From: Pleomorphomonas diazotrophica
GTDB taxonomy: Bacteria; Pseudomonadota; Alphaproteobacteria; Rhizobiales; Pleomorphomonadaceae
Length of the DNA: 64,000 nucleotides
Assembly (NCBI RefSeq): GCF_002844595.1
Contig: NZ_PJNW01000011.1
Coordinates: forward strand, 186,001-250,000
Reading direction: 5' to 3'
The translations under genes were made by a program, and so were the position numbers. The notes below the pieces were generated by a model. It was not told where the DNA came from. It searched no databases and saw only the letters and a list, made by a program, of their open reading frames with translations. This document shows positions 49,835 through 59,319 of this stretch, in pieces (position 1 is the stretch's first letter; every line of letters starts with the position of its first letter).

Positions 49835-50649
49835 AGATCGGCCTCGATCAGTTCGCGAAGTTCGGGCGTCACCGTCGGCCGGTGACCGAACCAGCGTGTG
49901 AAGCCCGGCACCGCCTGATGAAGCAGCATGCCAAGGCCGTCAACGATGGGAAGGCCGCGTGCCGCCGCGGCGGCGAGGAATGGCGTTACGAGCGGTACAT
50001 AGACGATGTCGGTCACCACGCTGCCAGCCGGCACGACTGTCATGTCGAGATCGATGGTGCCTTCGCCCTTCATGCCCAGCGAGGTGGTGTTGACCAGGAA
50101 ACCGGCCGTCGCCGCGTATCGATTCGTTGCCGAAAGGACATCGGCAGAGGCACGACCGGGGTATCGCCCGGCCAAGGCTTCGGCTCGCGACAGGGTGCGA
50201 TTGACGATGCGGACCATGAAGCCGCGTTCGACCAGGGCATCCACGACGGCAGCGGCGGCGCCACCGGCGCCGAGCACCAGCGCCTCGCCGGATGCCCTGT
50301 CCCAGCCGGGGGCACGTTCGTCGAGGTTGGCGAGAAAGCCGATTCCGTCGGTATTGTCGGCGCACAGAACCCCATTTTCGATCCACAGTGTGTTGGCGGC
50401 GCCAATCCGCTCCACCACCGGCTCCCTGTGATGGGCCGCACGGGCGGCGATCTCCTTATAGGGAATAGTGACGTTGCCGCCCGCCAAGCCGCTCTCGGCA
50501 AAACGGGCAAAGAAGGCATCGGCCCGTTCCGGTTCGACGGCGACCCGTCGATAGTCACCGTCGATGTCGAGTGTCGTCAGCCAATGGCCGTGGATCAGCG
50601 GCGAGCGCGAGTGGCTCACCGGCCAGCCGATGACGGCGGCGCGGATCAT
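49831..50649 (-). CDS. aroE: shikimate dehydrogenase
   Basis: A 272-residue NADPH enzyme reducing 3-dehydroshikimate. N-terminal substrate domain: VIGWPVSHSRSPLIHGHWL (about 6-24) and NVTIPYKEIAARAAH (catalytic Lys in IPYK, near 67). Nucleotide domain: ALVLGAGGAAAAVVDALVERGF (about 125-146) and NTTSLGMKGEG. The C-terminus has DGLGMLLHQAVPGFTRWFG. It overlaps the coaE and maf-like genes by four bases each. Confidence 0.95.
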   Translation of the reverse strand: MIRAAVIGWPVSHSRSPLIHGHWLTTLDIDGDYRRVAVEPERADAFFARFAESGLAGGNVTIPYKEIAARAAHHREPVVERIGAANTLWIENGVLCADNTDGIGFLANLDERAPGWDRASGEALVLGAGGAAAAVVDALVERGFMVRIVNRTLSRAEALAGRYPGRASADVLSATNRYAATAGFLVNTTSLGMKGEGTIDLDMTVVPAGSVVTDIVYVPLVTPFLAAAAARGLPIVDGLGMLLHQAVPGFTRWFGHRPTVTPELRELIEADL

Positions 50650-51233
50650 TGTTCGATCATCCTTTCCTCGCGCAGGAACTCCAGAAGCGGCAACAGGGGC
50701 AGACCAAGAATAGTGAAATGATTGCCCTCGATGGCCTCGAACAACTGAACGCCATAGCCCTCGAGCTGGTAGGCGCCGACCGAACCCAGCACTGTGTCGC
50801 CGACCACCGCCAGATAGTGGCTGATGAAGCGCGTCGACAGCGGCCTCATGGTCAGCCTCGCCCTGTCGACAGCACGATGGAGGACTTCCCCATTTCTGGC
50901 CAGCGACAGGGCCGAATGAAGCTCATGGGTGCGGCCCGAGAGGCGAGCGAGTTGCCGGCCGGCTTCCTCGCGATCGCCGGGCTTGTGGAAGCGTTCGTCG
51001 CCGAGCGACAGCGTCTGATCGGCGCCGATCACCAGATCGCCGGGCCGGCGCAACGACACCTCCACCGCCTTGACGTCGGCCAGCGCCTGCGCCACGTCGG
51101 CAGCGCAAAGACCGACGAGATCCTCCTCGATGAGGCGTTCGTCGACGTCGGCCGGAACCCGCTTGAAGATCAGGCCGGCACCGGTCAGGAGGGCGGCGCG
51201 GGCGGCGCTCGCCGAGGCAAGAACGAGGCTCAT
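50646..51233 (-). CDS. maf: Maf-like nucleotide pyrophosphatase
   Basis: A 195-residue Maf/HAM1-fold protein that hydrolyses non-canonical or UTP/dTTP nucleotides. It begins MSLVLASASAARAALL (the family LASxSxxR), has GADQTLSLGDERFHKPGD (catalytic Asp) and LSGRTHELHSALSLARNG, and ends with AYQLEGYGVQLFEAIEGNHFTILGLPLLPLLEFLR. It overlaps aroE and lies 3 bases after the kinase-regulator gene. Confidence 0.93.
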   Translation of the reverse strand: MSLVLASASAARAALLTGAGLIFKRVPADVDERLIEEDLVGLCAADVAQALADVKAVEVSLRRPGDLVIGADQTLSLGDERFHKPGDREEAGRQLARLSGRTHELHSALSLARNGEVLHRAVDRARLTMRPLSTRFISHYLAVVGDTVLGSVGAYQLEGYGVQLFEAIEGNHFTILGLPLLPLLEFLREERMIEQ

Positions 51234-51236
51234 CTT

Positions 51237-52094
51237 TCACCCGGCGTCGGAGAAGGGGTCGAGCACCTTGCCATAGCGGTGCTGGTCCCAAAGGGCGAGG
51301 ATGGCGGCGGCGGTTTCCTCGATCGACCGACGCGTGACGTCGATCATCGGCCAGCCATGTTCGGTGCAAAGGCGCTTGGAATAGAGGATTTCCTGGGCGA
51401 TCGACGCCTTGTCGACATAGGCCGAGTCCTGGTTCTGGTCGGCGAGCGCCAGCAGGCGATTCTGCCGGACGTGCATGATGCGCTCGGCCGTGGCGATCAG
51501 GCAGACCACCAGGGGCCGCCGCGCGGCGACCACCTTGTCGGCGATGGGGATGCCGGGTACCAGCGGCACGTTGGCGGTGCGGATGCCGCGGTTGGCGAGA
51601 TAGATCGACGTCGGTGTCTTCGACGTGCGGCTGATGCCGATCAGGATGACGTCGGTTTCCTCGATATCGTCGGGCAGGGCGCCATCGTCATGGGCCAGGG
51701 TGAAGTTCAGCGCGTCGATGCGCTTGAAATAGTCGGCGTCCATGGCGTGCTGGGCGCCAGCCTTGCCGATCGCCTGCACATTGAAGAAGGAGCGGAACAC
51801 GTCGAACACCGGCCGGAGCACGTCGATGCAGGGAATGGCCGCCGCCTGGCAGGCTTCCTCGAGCCGAACGGCGAGATCCTGTTGCACCAGCGTGTAAAGG
51901 ACGATGCCGGGCGCCGCTTCGATGTCGGCGATGACGCGCTCGATATGCCGCACCGAGCGCACCAGCGGATAGATATGCTCGATCGCCACCATCGATTCAT
52001 ATTGGGCGGTGGCCGCCCGGCCGACGGCGAGCAGCGTCTCGCCGGTGGAGTCGGACACGAGGTGGATATGGAAATAGGTCTGGCCCCGCTTCAT
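51237..52094 (-). CDS. pyruvate,phosphate dikinase / PEP synthase regulatory protein (DUF299)
   Basis: A 285-residue bifunctional Ser/Thr kinase and phosphorylase that switches PEP synthase or pyruvate phosphate dikinase on and off with nucleotide state. It opens FHIHLVSDSTGETLLAVGRAATAQY and carries the P-loop-like VILIGISRTSKTPTSIYLANRGIRTANVPLVPG (about 148-180). PpsR and PpdR cannot be separated without knowing the partner enzyme. It is the first gene transcribed leftward from the putative origin, a place held in Caulobacter by the gene on the far side of Cori. Confidence 0.9.
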   Translation of the reverse strand: MKRGQTYFHIHLVSDSTGETLLAVGRAATAQYESMVAIEHIYPLVRSVRHIERVIADIEAAPGIVLYTLVQQDLAVRLEEACQAAAIPCIDVLRPVFDVFRSFFNVQAIGKAGAQHAMDADYFKRIDALNFTLAHDDGALPDDIEETDVILIGISRTSKTPTSIYLANRGIRTANVPLVPGIPIADKVVAARRPLVVCLIATAERIMHVRQNRLLALADQNQDSAYVDKASIAQEILYSKRLCTEHGWPMIDVTRRSIEETAAAILALWDQHRYGKVLDPFSDAG

Positions 52095-52366
52095 GGCCGC
52101 ATGCTCCGAGAGACGGCGGGCAGCATCTCAGATGAGGCCATGCTTGGCGAGTTCTTTTTTGCCGCTTGCGATCAAGGACTTGGATGCTTTCGCCGGACCG
52201 CTGTCCACAGCCTGCCACCGACCTCGTGGACGGACGTGAACAAGCGAGACCAAGACGGTGCCTCCGACCGGGCCCTGTGGGCAACCCGCCAAACCGTCAA
52301 CAGGCTGATGAAAATCGTCTCTCTTCGGCGGTGCCTGTGGGCGCTGTGCAAAAGCGATGCTGGTGC

Positions 52367-52381
52367 TTAACGGTTCATTAA
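52367..52381. promoter_or_regulatory. CtrA box 1, TTAA-N7-TTAA
   Basis: TTAACGGTTCATTAA is an exact match to the CtrA consensus, with 7-base spacing. It lies in the origin region, 20 bases before a second exact box. In Caulobacter CtrA binding to such boxes blocks initiation. Confidence 0.72.
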
Positions 52382-52401
52382 CTCTTCGACGGCCGTCCCC
52401 A

Positions 52402-52416
52402 TTAACCATTCGTTAA
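52402..52416. promoter_or_regulatory. CtrA box 2, TTAA-N7-TTAA
   Basis: TTAACCATTCGTTAA, an exact consensus match. The neighbouring CATTCGTTAAA at 52435-52444 repeats its right half (CATTCGTTAA), so the segment may be a degenerate tandem of sites. Confidence 0.72.
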
Positions 52417-52445
52417 GACTTGCGGCATTCCGCCATTCGTTAAAG

Positions 52446-52454
52446 TTTTCCACA
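52446..52454 (+). promoter_or_regulatory. DnaA-box-like TTTTCCACA
   Basis: Matches the general DnaA pattern TTNTNCACA. It is 30 bases from CtrA box 2 and next to a TTAAAG half-site. Other, weaker matches are noted under the origin. Confidence 0.55.
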
Positions 52455-52595
52455 AAAGCCACAGGCTCCAGGCCGCCATGCTGCCGGCAAGACCCGCCGA
52501 TGCGCCCTGATACGGTTCGGATTGTGGAGAGGCGACAATCCCTGCTATCCCTCGCCAATAAGAAAAAGAAAATCTCTTCAAATAGGATTCTTGAC

Positions 52596-53657
52596 TTGGA
52601 AACGGCCGACGGCGCGACGACAGACGGGACGGCAAATGGCCGTCGCCTCATCAGGGTTCTCGACGGCGAGCGGTTATGGCCGCCACCGGTCTGGATGATG
52701 CGGCAAGCCGGCCGCTATCTCCCGGAGTATCGCGCCACACGCGCCAAGGCGGGTTCCTTCCTGGATCTCTGCTATGCGCCTGCGCTTGCCACGGAAGTGA
52801 CGCTACAGCCGATCCGCCGCTTCGGCTTCGATGCGGCCATTCTGTTTTCCGACATTCTGGTGGTACCTCATGCGCTGGGCCAAAAGGTCTGGTTCGTGGA
52901 AGGCGAAGGGCCACGGCTCGAACCGGTCGATCTCTCACGCCTCAGCCTTGAACCCGATCGCCTGTTGGCGCGGCTCGAGCCGGTCATCGAGACGGTGTCG
53001 CGCATCCGCGCCGAGCTTCCCGAGGAGACGACGCTGCTCGGCTTCTGCGGGGCACCCTGGACGCTGATCACCTACATGATCGCTGGTCACGGCACGGCGG
53101 ACCAGTTGCCGGCACGACGGGCGGCTCTGATCGACCCTGAGGGTATGGATCGGCTGGTCGACGTCCTTGTGAACGCGTCCATTGACTACCTGACGGCGCA
53201 GCTTCGAGCCGGCGCCGACGCCGTACAGATTTTCGACACCTGGGCAGGGGTACTCGACGACGCCGGTTTCCAGCGGCTGGTTATCGAGCCAACCAAACGG
53301 ATCGTTGCAGGCCTACGTGAACGGGTACCTGATGCACGGGTGATCGGTTTTCCGAAGGGAGCGGGCGGTCACCTGCCGGCCTATGTACAGGAGACGGGCG
53401 TCGATGCGGTTGGCATCGACTGGCAGGCGTCGCTCGATTTCGCGCGGGATGCGGTGCAACCGCTCGCCGCGGTGCAAGGCAACCTCGACCCGCTGCATCT
53501 CGTCACGGGTGGAGAGGCGCTGGATGCGGCGGTCGATCGCGTTCTCAACCGGCTTGGCGGGGGACGGTTGATCTTCAACCTCGGCCACGGCATCACGCCG
53601 GACGGATTGATCGACAATGTCGCGCGCATGCTGGCACGCGTTCGCGGGAGGCTGTGA
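52596..53657 (+). CDS. hemE: uroporphyrinogen decarboxylase
   Basis: A 353-residue heme enzyme converting uroporphyrinogen III to coproporphyrinogen III. Family landmarks are [20 protein letters not shown] (about 36-55), [18 protein letters not shown] (catalytic Asp), [18 protein letters not shown] and IFDTWAGVL, then a GNLDPLHL segment near the C-terminus. I favour the TTG at 52596, eight bases after AGGA. An ATG at 52500 would add 32 residues and lie within the origin, but has no RBS. It overlaps hemJ by the TGATG junction. Confidence 0.93.
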   Translation: METADGATTDGTANGRRLIRVLDGERLWPPPVWMMRQAGRYLPEYRATRAKAGSFLDLCYAPALATEVTLQPIRRFGFDAAILFSDILVVPHALGQKVWFVEGEGPRLEPVDLSRLSLEPDRLLARLEPVIETVSRIRAELPEETTLLGFCGAPWTLITYMIAGHGTADQLPARRAALIDPEGMDRLVDVLVNASIDYLTAQLRAGADAVQIFDTWAGVLDDAGFQRLVIEPTKRIVAGLRERVPDARVIGFPKGAGGHLPAYVQETGVDAVGIDWQASLDFARDAVQPLAAVQGNLDPLHLVTGGEALDAAVDRVLNRLGGGRLIFNLGHGITPDGLIDNVARMLARVRGRL

Positions 53658-54091
53658 TGGGCCTCGCCTACGACTGGATCAAGATCGGCCACCTGTTTTC
53701 GGTGTTCGCCTGGATGGCTGGCGTTTTCTATCTGCCGCGTCTTTTCGTGTATCACGCCGACGCCGAGACGAGATCGGTACAGTCGGAAACCTTCAAGGTG
53801 ATGGAGCGCCGGCTCCTTCGGGGCATCATGCGGCCGGCCATGTATGGCACCTGGGGTTTCGGCCTCTGGCTCGGTTTGAAGGGAGGTTGGTTCTCAGGCG
53901 CGTCCTGGCTCTGGCTGAAGGCTCTTCTGGTGTTGGCCCTCACCGTCTACCACTATCAGCTCGATGCCTGGCGAAAGGCTTTCGAGATCGACGCCAACCG
54001 GCACAGTTCGCGTTTCTTCAGGATGATGAACGAGCTGCCAACTCTCGTTCTTTTCGGGATTCTGGTCCTGGTGGTACTGAAGCCGTTCTGA
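53657..54091 (+). CDS. hemJ: protoporphyrinogen oxidase HemJ
   Basis: A 144-residue membrane protein with about four helices. It starts with YDWIKIGHLFSVFAWMAGVFYLPRLFVYHADAE (about 4-36), containing the conserved His used for heme binding, and has RPAMYGTWGFGLWLG and LKALLVLALTVYHYQLDAWRKAF. HemJ replaces HemY/HemG in many alphaproteobacteria. It starts within the hemE stop (TGATG), following GGGAGG. It completes the hemE-hemJ-rho order typical of the origin region. Confidence 0.93.
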   Translation: MGLAYDWIKIGHLFSVFAWMAGVFYLPRLFVYHADAETRSVQSETFKVMERRLLRGIMRPAMYGTWGFGLWLGLKGGWFSGASWLWLKALLVLALTVYHYQLDAWRKAFEIDANRHSSRFFRMMNELPTLVLFGILVLVVLKPF

Positions 54092-54343
54092 CGTCGAGGA
54101 TACGCCACCAACCGCTGCCGTCTTGCCGCGCCGGTCGGAACAGAGTATAGCGGACTTCGTCCCACGCTTCGCGGACAGGCACCTTCCGGACGAGGAGGTT
54201 CGGAAAGCTTTTCCCGCGGCGGCTCCCCGCCGTCGCTGCCAGCCCGCGTCTTTCGGAAAAGATCGTCGATGCGTATCCCCAGCAGGGGAACTTTGTGTTT
54301 TCGAGATCGATTCCCTTTTTTCCAGCCAAGAGATGCCTTGTCC
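54092..54343 (+). other. long leader between hemJ and rho
   Basis: A 252-bp gap with no coding evidence, although an in-frame open stretch runs from 54269 into rho without a family match. rho genes often have long leaders that allow Rho-dependent autoregulation; C-rich, G-poor stretches are not obvious here. A GANTC site (54309-54313) is present. Confidence 0.4.
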
Positions 54344-55609
54344 ATGTCGGAGATGAAACTCCAGGATCTCAAGAAGAAGACTCCCACCGAACTTCTCGCC
54401 GTTGCGGAAGAAGTCGAGGTGGAGAATGCCTCGACCATGCGCAAGCAGGAGCTGCTGTTCGCCATTTTGAAGCAGCTTGCCGAGCAAGAGGTCGACATCA
54501 TCGGCGAGGGCGTCGTCGAGGTGCTGCAGGACGGCTTCGGCTTCCTGCGCTCTCCCGACGCCAACTACCTGCCGGGTCCCGACGACATCTACATTTCGCC
54601 GGCCCAGATTCGTCGCTTCTCGCTCAGGACCGGCGACACCGTCGAAGGCCAGATCCGAAGCCCGAAGGAAGGCGAGCGCTATTTCGCGCTGCTCAAGGTC
54701 AACACGGTCAATTTCGAGGATCCCGAGAAGGCGCGGCACAAGGTTCATTTCGACAACCTCACACCGCTCTATCCCGACGAACGCTTTCGCATGGAAGTCG
54801 AGGGCGTGCCGTCGAAGGATTTTTCCGCCCGCGTCATCGATATCGTGGCGCCGCTTGGCAAGGGCCAGCGCGCGCTGATCGTGGCGCCGCCGCGCACCGG
54901 CAAGACGGTGCTGCTGCAGAACATCGCCCATTCGATCACCACCAACCACCCTGAGTGCTACCTGATCGTTCTCCTGATCGACGAGCGTCCGGAAGAGGTG
55001 ACCGACATGCAGCGCTCGGTGCGCGGCGAGGTGGTGTCGTCCACCTTCGACGAACCGGCGACGCGTCACGTTCAGGTGGCCGAGATGGTCATCGAGAAGG
55101 CCAAGCGTCTTGTCGAACATGGCCGTGACGTGGTGATCCTGCTCGACTCGATCACCCGCCTGGGCCGCGCCTACAACACGGTGGTTCCGTCCTCCGGCAA
55201 GGTGCTGACAGGCGGTGTCGATGCCAACGCGCTGCAGCGTCCCAAGCGCTTCTTCGGTGCGGCGCGCAATATTGAACAGGGCGGGTCGCTGACCATCATC
55301 GCCACGGCGCTGATCGACACCGGCAGCCGCATGGACGAGGTGATCTTTGAAGAGTTCAAGGGCACCGGCAACTCGGAAATCATCCTCGACCGCAAGATTT
55401 CCGACAAGCGCGTGTTCCCGGCGATCGATATCCAGCGCTCCGGCACTCGCAAGGAAGACCTCTTGGTCGCGCCGGACAAGCTCAAGAAAACCTTCGTGCT
55501 TCGCCGCATCCTCAACCCAATGGGGACCACCGACGCCACCGAGTTCCTGCTCGACAAGCTGCGGCAGACCCGGACCAACGGCGACTTCTTCGATTCCATG
55601 AACACATGA
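54344..55609 (+). CDS. rho: transcription termination factor Rho
   Basis: A 421-residue hexameric RNA helicase. The start [43 protein letters not shown] gives the N-terminal domain, followed by the CSD-like RNA-binding segment [43 protein letters not shown] (about 52-95). Walker A is [21 protein letters not shown], then [15 protein letters not shown] (Walker B) and [20 protein letters not shown]. The ATG at 54344 has AAGAGAT upstream. A terminator hairpin follows, and mnmE begins 184 bases downstream. Confidence 0.97.
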   Translation: MSEMKLQDLKKKTPTELLAVAEEVEVENASTMRKQELLFAILKQLAEQEVDIIGEGVVEVLQDGFGFLRSPDANYLPGPDDIYISPAQIRRFSLRTGDTVEGQIRSPKEGERYFALLKVNTVNFEDPEKARHKVHFDNLTPLYPDERFRMEVEGVPSKDFSARVIDIVAPLGKGQRALIVAPPRTGKTVLLQNIAHSITTNHPECYLIVLLIDERPEEVTDMQRSVRGEVVSSTFDEPATRHVQVAEMVIEKAKRLVEHGRDVVILLDSITRLGRAYNTVVPSSGKVLTGGVDANALQRPKRFFGAARNIEQGGSLTIIATALIDTGSRMDEVIFEEFKGTGNSEIILDRKISDKRVFPAIDIQRSGTRKEDLLVAPDKLKKTFVLRRILNPMGTTDATEFLLDKLRQTRTNGDFFDSMNT

Positions 55610-55633
55610 CGTGACGGGCTGGCAGATCGCCGG

Positions 55634-55649
55634 TGTTTCACGTGAATCA
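55634..55649. promoter_or_regulatory. parS-like site, one mismatch
   Basis: TGTTTCACGTGAATCA differs from the 16-bp parS consensus TGTTTCACGTGAAACA at one base. It lies just after rho, 1.5 kb from the perfect site at 57181 and about 3 kb from the putative origin. Confidence 0.75.
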
Positions 55650-55693
55650 GTGAACACAGATCGATTCGTCTCCGTTCCTTCTGAATCGACCGA

Positions 55694-55720
55694 CAAAGGG
55701 CCCTCGGGCCCTTTGCCTTT
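55694..55720 (+). terminator. rho terminator
   Basis: CAAAGGGCC/GGCCCTTTG pair over 9-10 bp around a CTCG loop, followed by CCTTTT, 85 bases after the rho stop. Confidence 0.75.
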
Positions 55721-55793
55721 TCGGAATGGCCTGCCGGTCGACTTCCTAGACGGGCGCTGTTTAGAAACCTGAATCCAGCCGAAGGATTGAGTC

Positions 55794-57092
55794 GTGTCCG
55801 ATACGATATTCGCATTGTCGTCGGGTGCGTTGCCAAGCGGGATCGCGGTGGTCCGACTATCGGGGCCGGCGGTTCGATTCGTAGTCGAAACATCGGCCGG
55901 GAAGCTACCGAAACCTCGTCAAGCGACCTTGAGCGCTCTGCGCGCTGGTGATGGCCGCGTCATTGATCAAGGCTTGCTCCTGTTCTTCCCTGGTCCTGCC
56001 AGCTTCACCGGCGAGGATGTTGCCGAGTTCCACCTGCATGGCGGACGTGCGGTCGTGGCGGCCTTTCTTGGATTTCTTGGAGACTTGCCGGGGTTAAGGT
56101 TGGCCGAGGCCGGGGAGTTTACCCGCCGCGCCTTTGAGAATGGCCGGATCGACCTGACGGAAGCCGAGGGGCTCGGCGACCTGATCGCTGCCGAGACCGA
56201 AGCGCAAAGACGTCAGGCTTTGCGGCTGGCTGGGGGCGCTTTTCGGGAGCGGGCAGAGGATTGGAGGCGGCGCCTCATCGATCTCAGGGCACATATCGAA
56301 GCCGACCTCGATTTCTCGGATGAAGATGACGTTCCGGATGACCTGTCGCATGAGGTCGGCGTCGGCATCGCCAATCTGCGGAAGGAGATGGAGCGTGAGC
56401 TCTCGGCGGGCCAACGTGGCGAGCGCGTTCGTGACGGCCTGGAGGTGGTGGTGCTTGGTCCGCCCAATGCTGGCAAGTCCAGCCTGGTCAATGCCCTTGC
56501 CGAACGCGAGGTTGCCATTGTCACGGACATCCCCGGAACCACCCGCGACCTTCTTGAAGTTCGTCTCGATCTCGGGGGCTACGCGGTCTTGCTGGTCGAC
56601 ACAGCCGGTCTCCGGGAGGGCGGCGACGTCATCGAAGCCGAGGGGATCCGGCGGGGCAGGGCGCGGGCGACGGCGGCCGACCTGATCCTGTGGCTCGATG
56701 AGAACGGGAATGCTCCGCCGCAAGATGTGCTGGCGCTTGGCGTGCCGGTCATGCGCTTACGGACGAAAGCCGATCTGGCTGGCATTTCCGAGGGGGTCAA
56801 GGCGGTGTCCGTTCGCGATCGCACATCGGTCGATAGGCTCCTGGACCTCCTGACGCGAGAAGTCGCCAGTCGACTTGGAGGTGAGAGCCCGTTAGTTAGC
56901 CGCGCGCGCCAGCGGGATTGTCTCTCAAGGGCGGTAGCAGCCTTGAGAAATGCCGAAGGAAAGGCGCTTCCGGCGGAGGTCGTCGCCGACAACCTGCGTC
57001 AGGCTGGTGATGCGCTTGGCCGCCTGACCGGCCGCATTGATATCGAGGAAGTGCTCGGCTCCATCTTCTCGACCTTCTGCATCGGCAAGTAA
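55794..57092 (+). CDS. mnmE: tRNA uridine-5-carboxymethylaminomethyl modification GTPase MnmE
   Basis: A 432-residue GTPase acting with MnmG on wobble uridine 34. The N-terminal formyl-THF-binding domain (about 1-115) has TIFALSSGALPSGIAVVRLSGPA and SFTGEDVAEFHLHGG. The G domain (about 220-370) has VVLGPPNAGKSSLVNAL, TTRDLLE and DTAGLREG. The C-terminus ends FCIGK (the conserved CxGK). The start is GTG at 55794. It follows rho and precedes mnmG, the standard order. mnmG is separated by a 340-bp gap that carries parS. Confidence 0.95.
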   Translation: MSDTIFALSSGALPSGIAVVRLSGPAVRFVVETSAGKLPKPRQATLSALRAGDGRVIDQGLLLFFPGPASFTGEDVAEFHLHGGRAVVAAFLGFLGDLPGLRLAEAGEFTRRAFENGRIDLTEAEGLGDLIAAETEAQRRQALRLAGGAFRERAEDWRRRLIDLRAHIEADLDFSDEDDVPDDLSHEVGVGIANLRKEMERELSAGQRGERVRDGLEVVVLGPPNAGKSSLVNALAEREVAIVTDIPGTTRDLLEVRLDLGGYAVLLVDTAGLREGGDVIEAEGIRRGRARATAADLILWLDENGNAPPQDVLALGVPVMRLRTKADLAGISEGVKAVSVRDRTSVDRLLDLLTREVASRLGGESPLVSRARQRDCLSRAVAALRNAEGKALPAEVVADNLRQAGDALGRLTGRIDIEEVLGSIFSTFCIGK

Positions 57093-57432
57093 CCGATTCC
57101 TATCCGAAACGATTCCCAAGGCGACGCATGCGCCTACGCCGCTGGCGCCACTGTGCAAGCTCAGTGGTGAAAAATTAACGGTGTTTCACGTGAAACACTC
57201 CACAGGCTGTGGAAAAGTCTTTGGATTCGCCACCGAACCGAATTGGGAAATCCGGCTTCGGGACGTAGATCTGACCCGAGAATCCCAGAAAACGGCGCTT
57301 TCGGCTTTGACCTCGGCACTCGAAATGCCTTATTAAGGCCCACCTGATCCCGACCGACACGACCTGAACGCTGCGGAGAGTTGGGATACCAAGGCCGACG
57401 CCAGTGTCGAGCCACTTCAAGAAAACTCGGGA
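57093..57432 (+). other. mnmE-mnmG gap carrying parS
   Basis: 340 bases without coding evidence. The only clear feature is the perfect parS site at 57181-57198, downstream of AT-rich AAAATTAAC. The rest, including TTATTAAGG near 57331, shows nothing recognisable. Confidence 0.55.
57181..57198. promoter_or_regulatory. parS centromere site
   Basis: GTGTTTCACGTGAAACAC is an 18-bp perfect palindrome containing the universal parS core TGTTTCACGTGAAACA. It lies between mnmE and mnmG, 3.7 kb before parB in the same segment. ParB should load here and spread. Confidence 0.95.
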
Positions 57433-59319
57433 ATGATAGTGAACGCGCTGGAACGCTTCGACGTGATTGTGATTGGCGGTGGTCACGCGGGCACCGAGGC
57501 AGCCCATGCGGCGTCGCGCAGTGGTGCCAAAACGGCGTTGATCACGCATGCTTTGTCGACTGTCGGCGCCATGTCCTGCAATCCGGCCATTGGCGGTCTC
57601 GGCAAAGGGCACCTCGTTCGGGAAATCGACGCGTTGGACGGCCTGATGGGCCGGGTGGCCGATGCCGCCGGCATTCAGTTCCGGCTGCTCAACCGGCGCA
57701 AGGGGCCGGCCGTGCGTGGCCCGCGTGCCCAAGCCGATCGCAAACTCTACAAGGCGGCGATGCAGGCTGAGATCGCGTCGGCTGCCAATCTCACCGTCAT
57801 TGAGGGCGAAGCCGACGATATCGAGCTGTCGAGCAACCGAGTTGCGGCGGTCATCATGGCCGATGGACGCCGGTTGACCTGCGGCGCGGTCGTCCTGACC
57901 ACAGGCACGTTCCTGTCTGGCCTGATTCATCTCGGCCCCAGAACGACGCCTGCTGGCCGTATCGGCGAAAAGCCGGCGCTTGGCCTGTCCCGGACTCTTT
58001 TACGGCTTGGCCTGCGTCTCGGCCGGTTAAAAACCGGCACGCCGCCTCGTCTTGACCGGCACTCGATCGATTACGCGTCGCTGGAAGCACAGCCGGGCGA
58101 CGATGAGCCGGAGCCCTTCTCCACGCTGACCGCTGCGATCGCCCAGCCGCAGGTTGCCTGCCATATCACGCGAACGACCGAAGCGACGCACAGGGTGATC
58201 CGCGATAACGTCCATCGTTCGCCCATGTATTCCGGTCAGATCGGCAGCCGCGGTCCTCGCTATTGCCCGTCGATCGAGGACAAGATCGTTCGTTTCGGCG
58301 ATCGTGACGGCCACCAGATCTTTCTGGAGCCGGAAGGTCTGGACAGCGATCTCGTCTATCCCAACGGAATTTCGACGTCCCTGCCTGAAGACGTGCAGGA
58401 GGCCATTATCGCGTCCATCCCGGGTTTGGAGCGGGCGCGCATTGTCCAGTATGGCTATGCCATCGAGTACGACCATGTCGATCCGCGCGAGCTGCAGCCG
58501 ACGCTCGAGGCCAAGAAACTGCCCGGATTGTTCCTGGCCGGCCAGATCAATGGCACGACAGGCTATGAGGAGGCCGCTGCCCAGGGACTGGTCGCCGGCG
58601 TCAACGCGGCGCGTCGGGCGGGCGGGGCGGAGGGAGCGGTGTTCGACCGTGCCGAGGCCTATCTCGGCGTGATGATCGACGATCTCGTCACCAAGGGAAT
58701 AAGCGAGCCCTACCGCATGTTCACCTCGCGTGCCGAGTATCGGCTGTCGCTCAGGGCCGACAACGCGGACCAGCGGCTGACGGCGCGTGGACTTGCCCTC
58801 GGTATCGTCGGATCGGCGCGCGCCGGTGCTTTCTCGGCAAAAATTGCCGCTCTCGAGGCGGCACGGCAAATCGCGCGCTCGCTGTCCCTCAGCCCGCGTG
58901 AGGCGGAAGATCACGGTCTTTCGCTCAATCAGGACGGGGTGCGCCGGACGGCCTACGAACTTCTGTCCTATCCGGATATGTCATTGGCGCGGCTTGCCGC
59001 CATCTGGCCGGATCTCGGCCGTTTCGATGCCGTGACGACTGCTGCGCTCGAAACCGAAGCGCTCTATGCGGTGTACCTCAACCGACAGGAGGCGGACATC
59101 GCCGCTTTCCGGCGCGATGAGGCTCGTGCGCTGCCTGTTGATCTCGACTATCGAGCGGTGACCGGCCTTTCCAACGAAGTGCGACAGAAACTGGAAACAG
59201 CGCGGCCGGCGACCCTCGGCCAGGCCGGCCGTATCGACGGCGTGACGCCGGCCAGTCTGACGCTGCTTCTCGCCCATCTGCGCAAGCTTGCGGCACGCCC
59301 GCAAGGGGAGGTTGCCTGA
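57433..59319 (+). CDS. mnmG: tRNA uridine-5-carboxymethylaminomethyl modification enzyme MnmG
   Basis: A 628-residue FAD/NADH protein partnering with MnmE. The N-terminal FAD motif is [23 protein letters not shown] (about 10-32), followed by [27 protein letters not shown]. The middle has [22 protein letters not shown] and [10 protein letters not shown], and later [22 protein letters not shown] with conserved Cys residues. The start is ATG at 57433 with GGGA nearby. A GTG at 57439 is alternative. It overlaps rsmG by one base. Confidence 0.96.
   Translation: MIVNALERFDVIVIGGGHAGTEAAHAASRSGAKTALITHALSTVGAMSCNPAIGGLGKGHLVREIDALDGLMGRVADAAGIQFRLLNRRKGPAVRGPRAQADRKLYKAAMQAEIASAANLTVIEGEADDIELSSNRVAAVIMADGRRLTCGAVVLTTGTFLSGLIHLGPRTTPAGRIGEKPALGLSRTLLRLGLRLGRLKTGTPPRLDRHSIDYASLEAQPGDDEPEPFSTLTAAIAQPQVACHITRTTEATHRVIRDNVHRSPMYSGQIGSRGPRYCPSIEDKIVRFGDRDGHQIFLEPEGLDSDLVYPNGISTSLPEDVQEAIIASIPGLERARIVQYGYAIEYDHVDPRELQPTLEAKKLPGLFLAGQINGTTGYEEAAAQGLVAGVNAARRAGGAEGAVFDRAEAYLGVMIDDLVTKGISEPYRMFTSRAEYRLSLRADNADQRLTARGLALGIVGSARAGAFSAKIAALEAARQIARSLSLSPREAEDHGLSLNQDGVRRTAYELLSYPDMSLARLAAIWPDLGRFDAVTTAALETEALYAVYLNRQEADIAAFRRDEARALPVDLDYRAVTGLSNEVRQKLETARPATLGQAGRIDGVTPASLTLLLAHLRKLAARPQGEVA

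Larger units (their letters stand above)
52095..52595. other. putative chromosomal origin of replication (oriC)
   Basis: A 501-bp gap between the divergent regulatory-protein gene and hemE, the place where Caulobacter and several Rhizobiales carry the origin. It contains DnaA-box-like motifs: TTTTCCACA (52446-52454), TGTGCAAAA (52345-52353, minus), CTGTCCACA (52201-52209) and TGTGGAGAG (52523-52531, minus). It also has two exact TTAA-N7-TTAA boxes (52367 and 52402), an A-rich stretch at about 52556-52590 (a candidate unwinding region), and a GANTC site at 52586-52590. The local AT content in 52365-52455 is high for the genome. Function is inferred from these and gene order. Confidence 0.82.

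Noticed and set aside
53894-55696. 600-codon minus-strand open frame opposite hemJ and rho
   Set aside because: Antisense to the highly conserved rho; the translation has the composition of a shadow frame and no recognisable motif.
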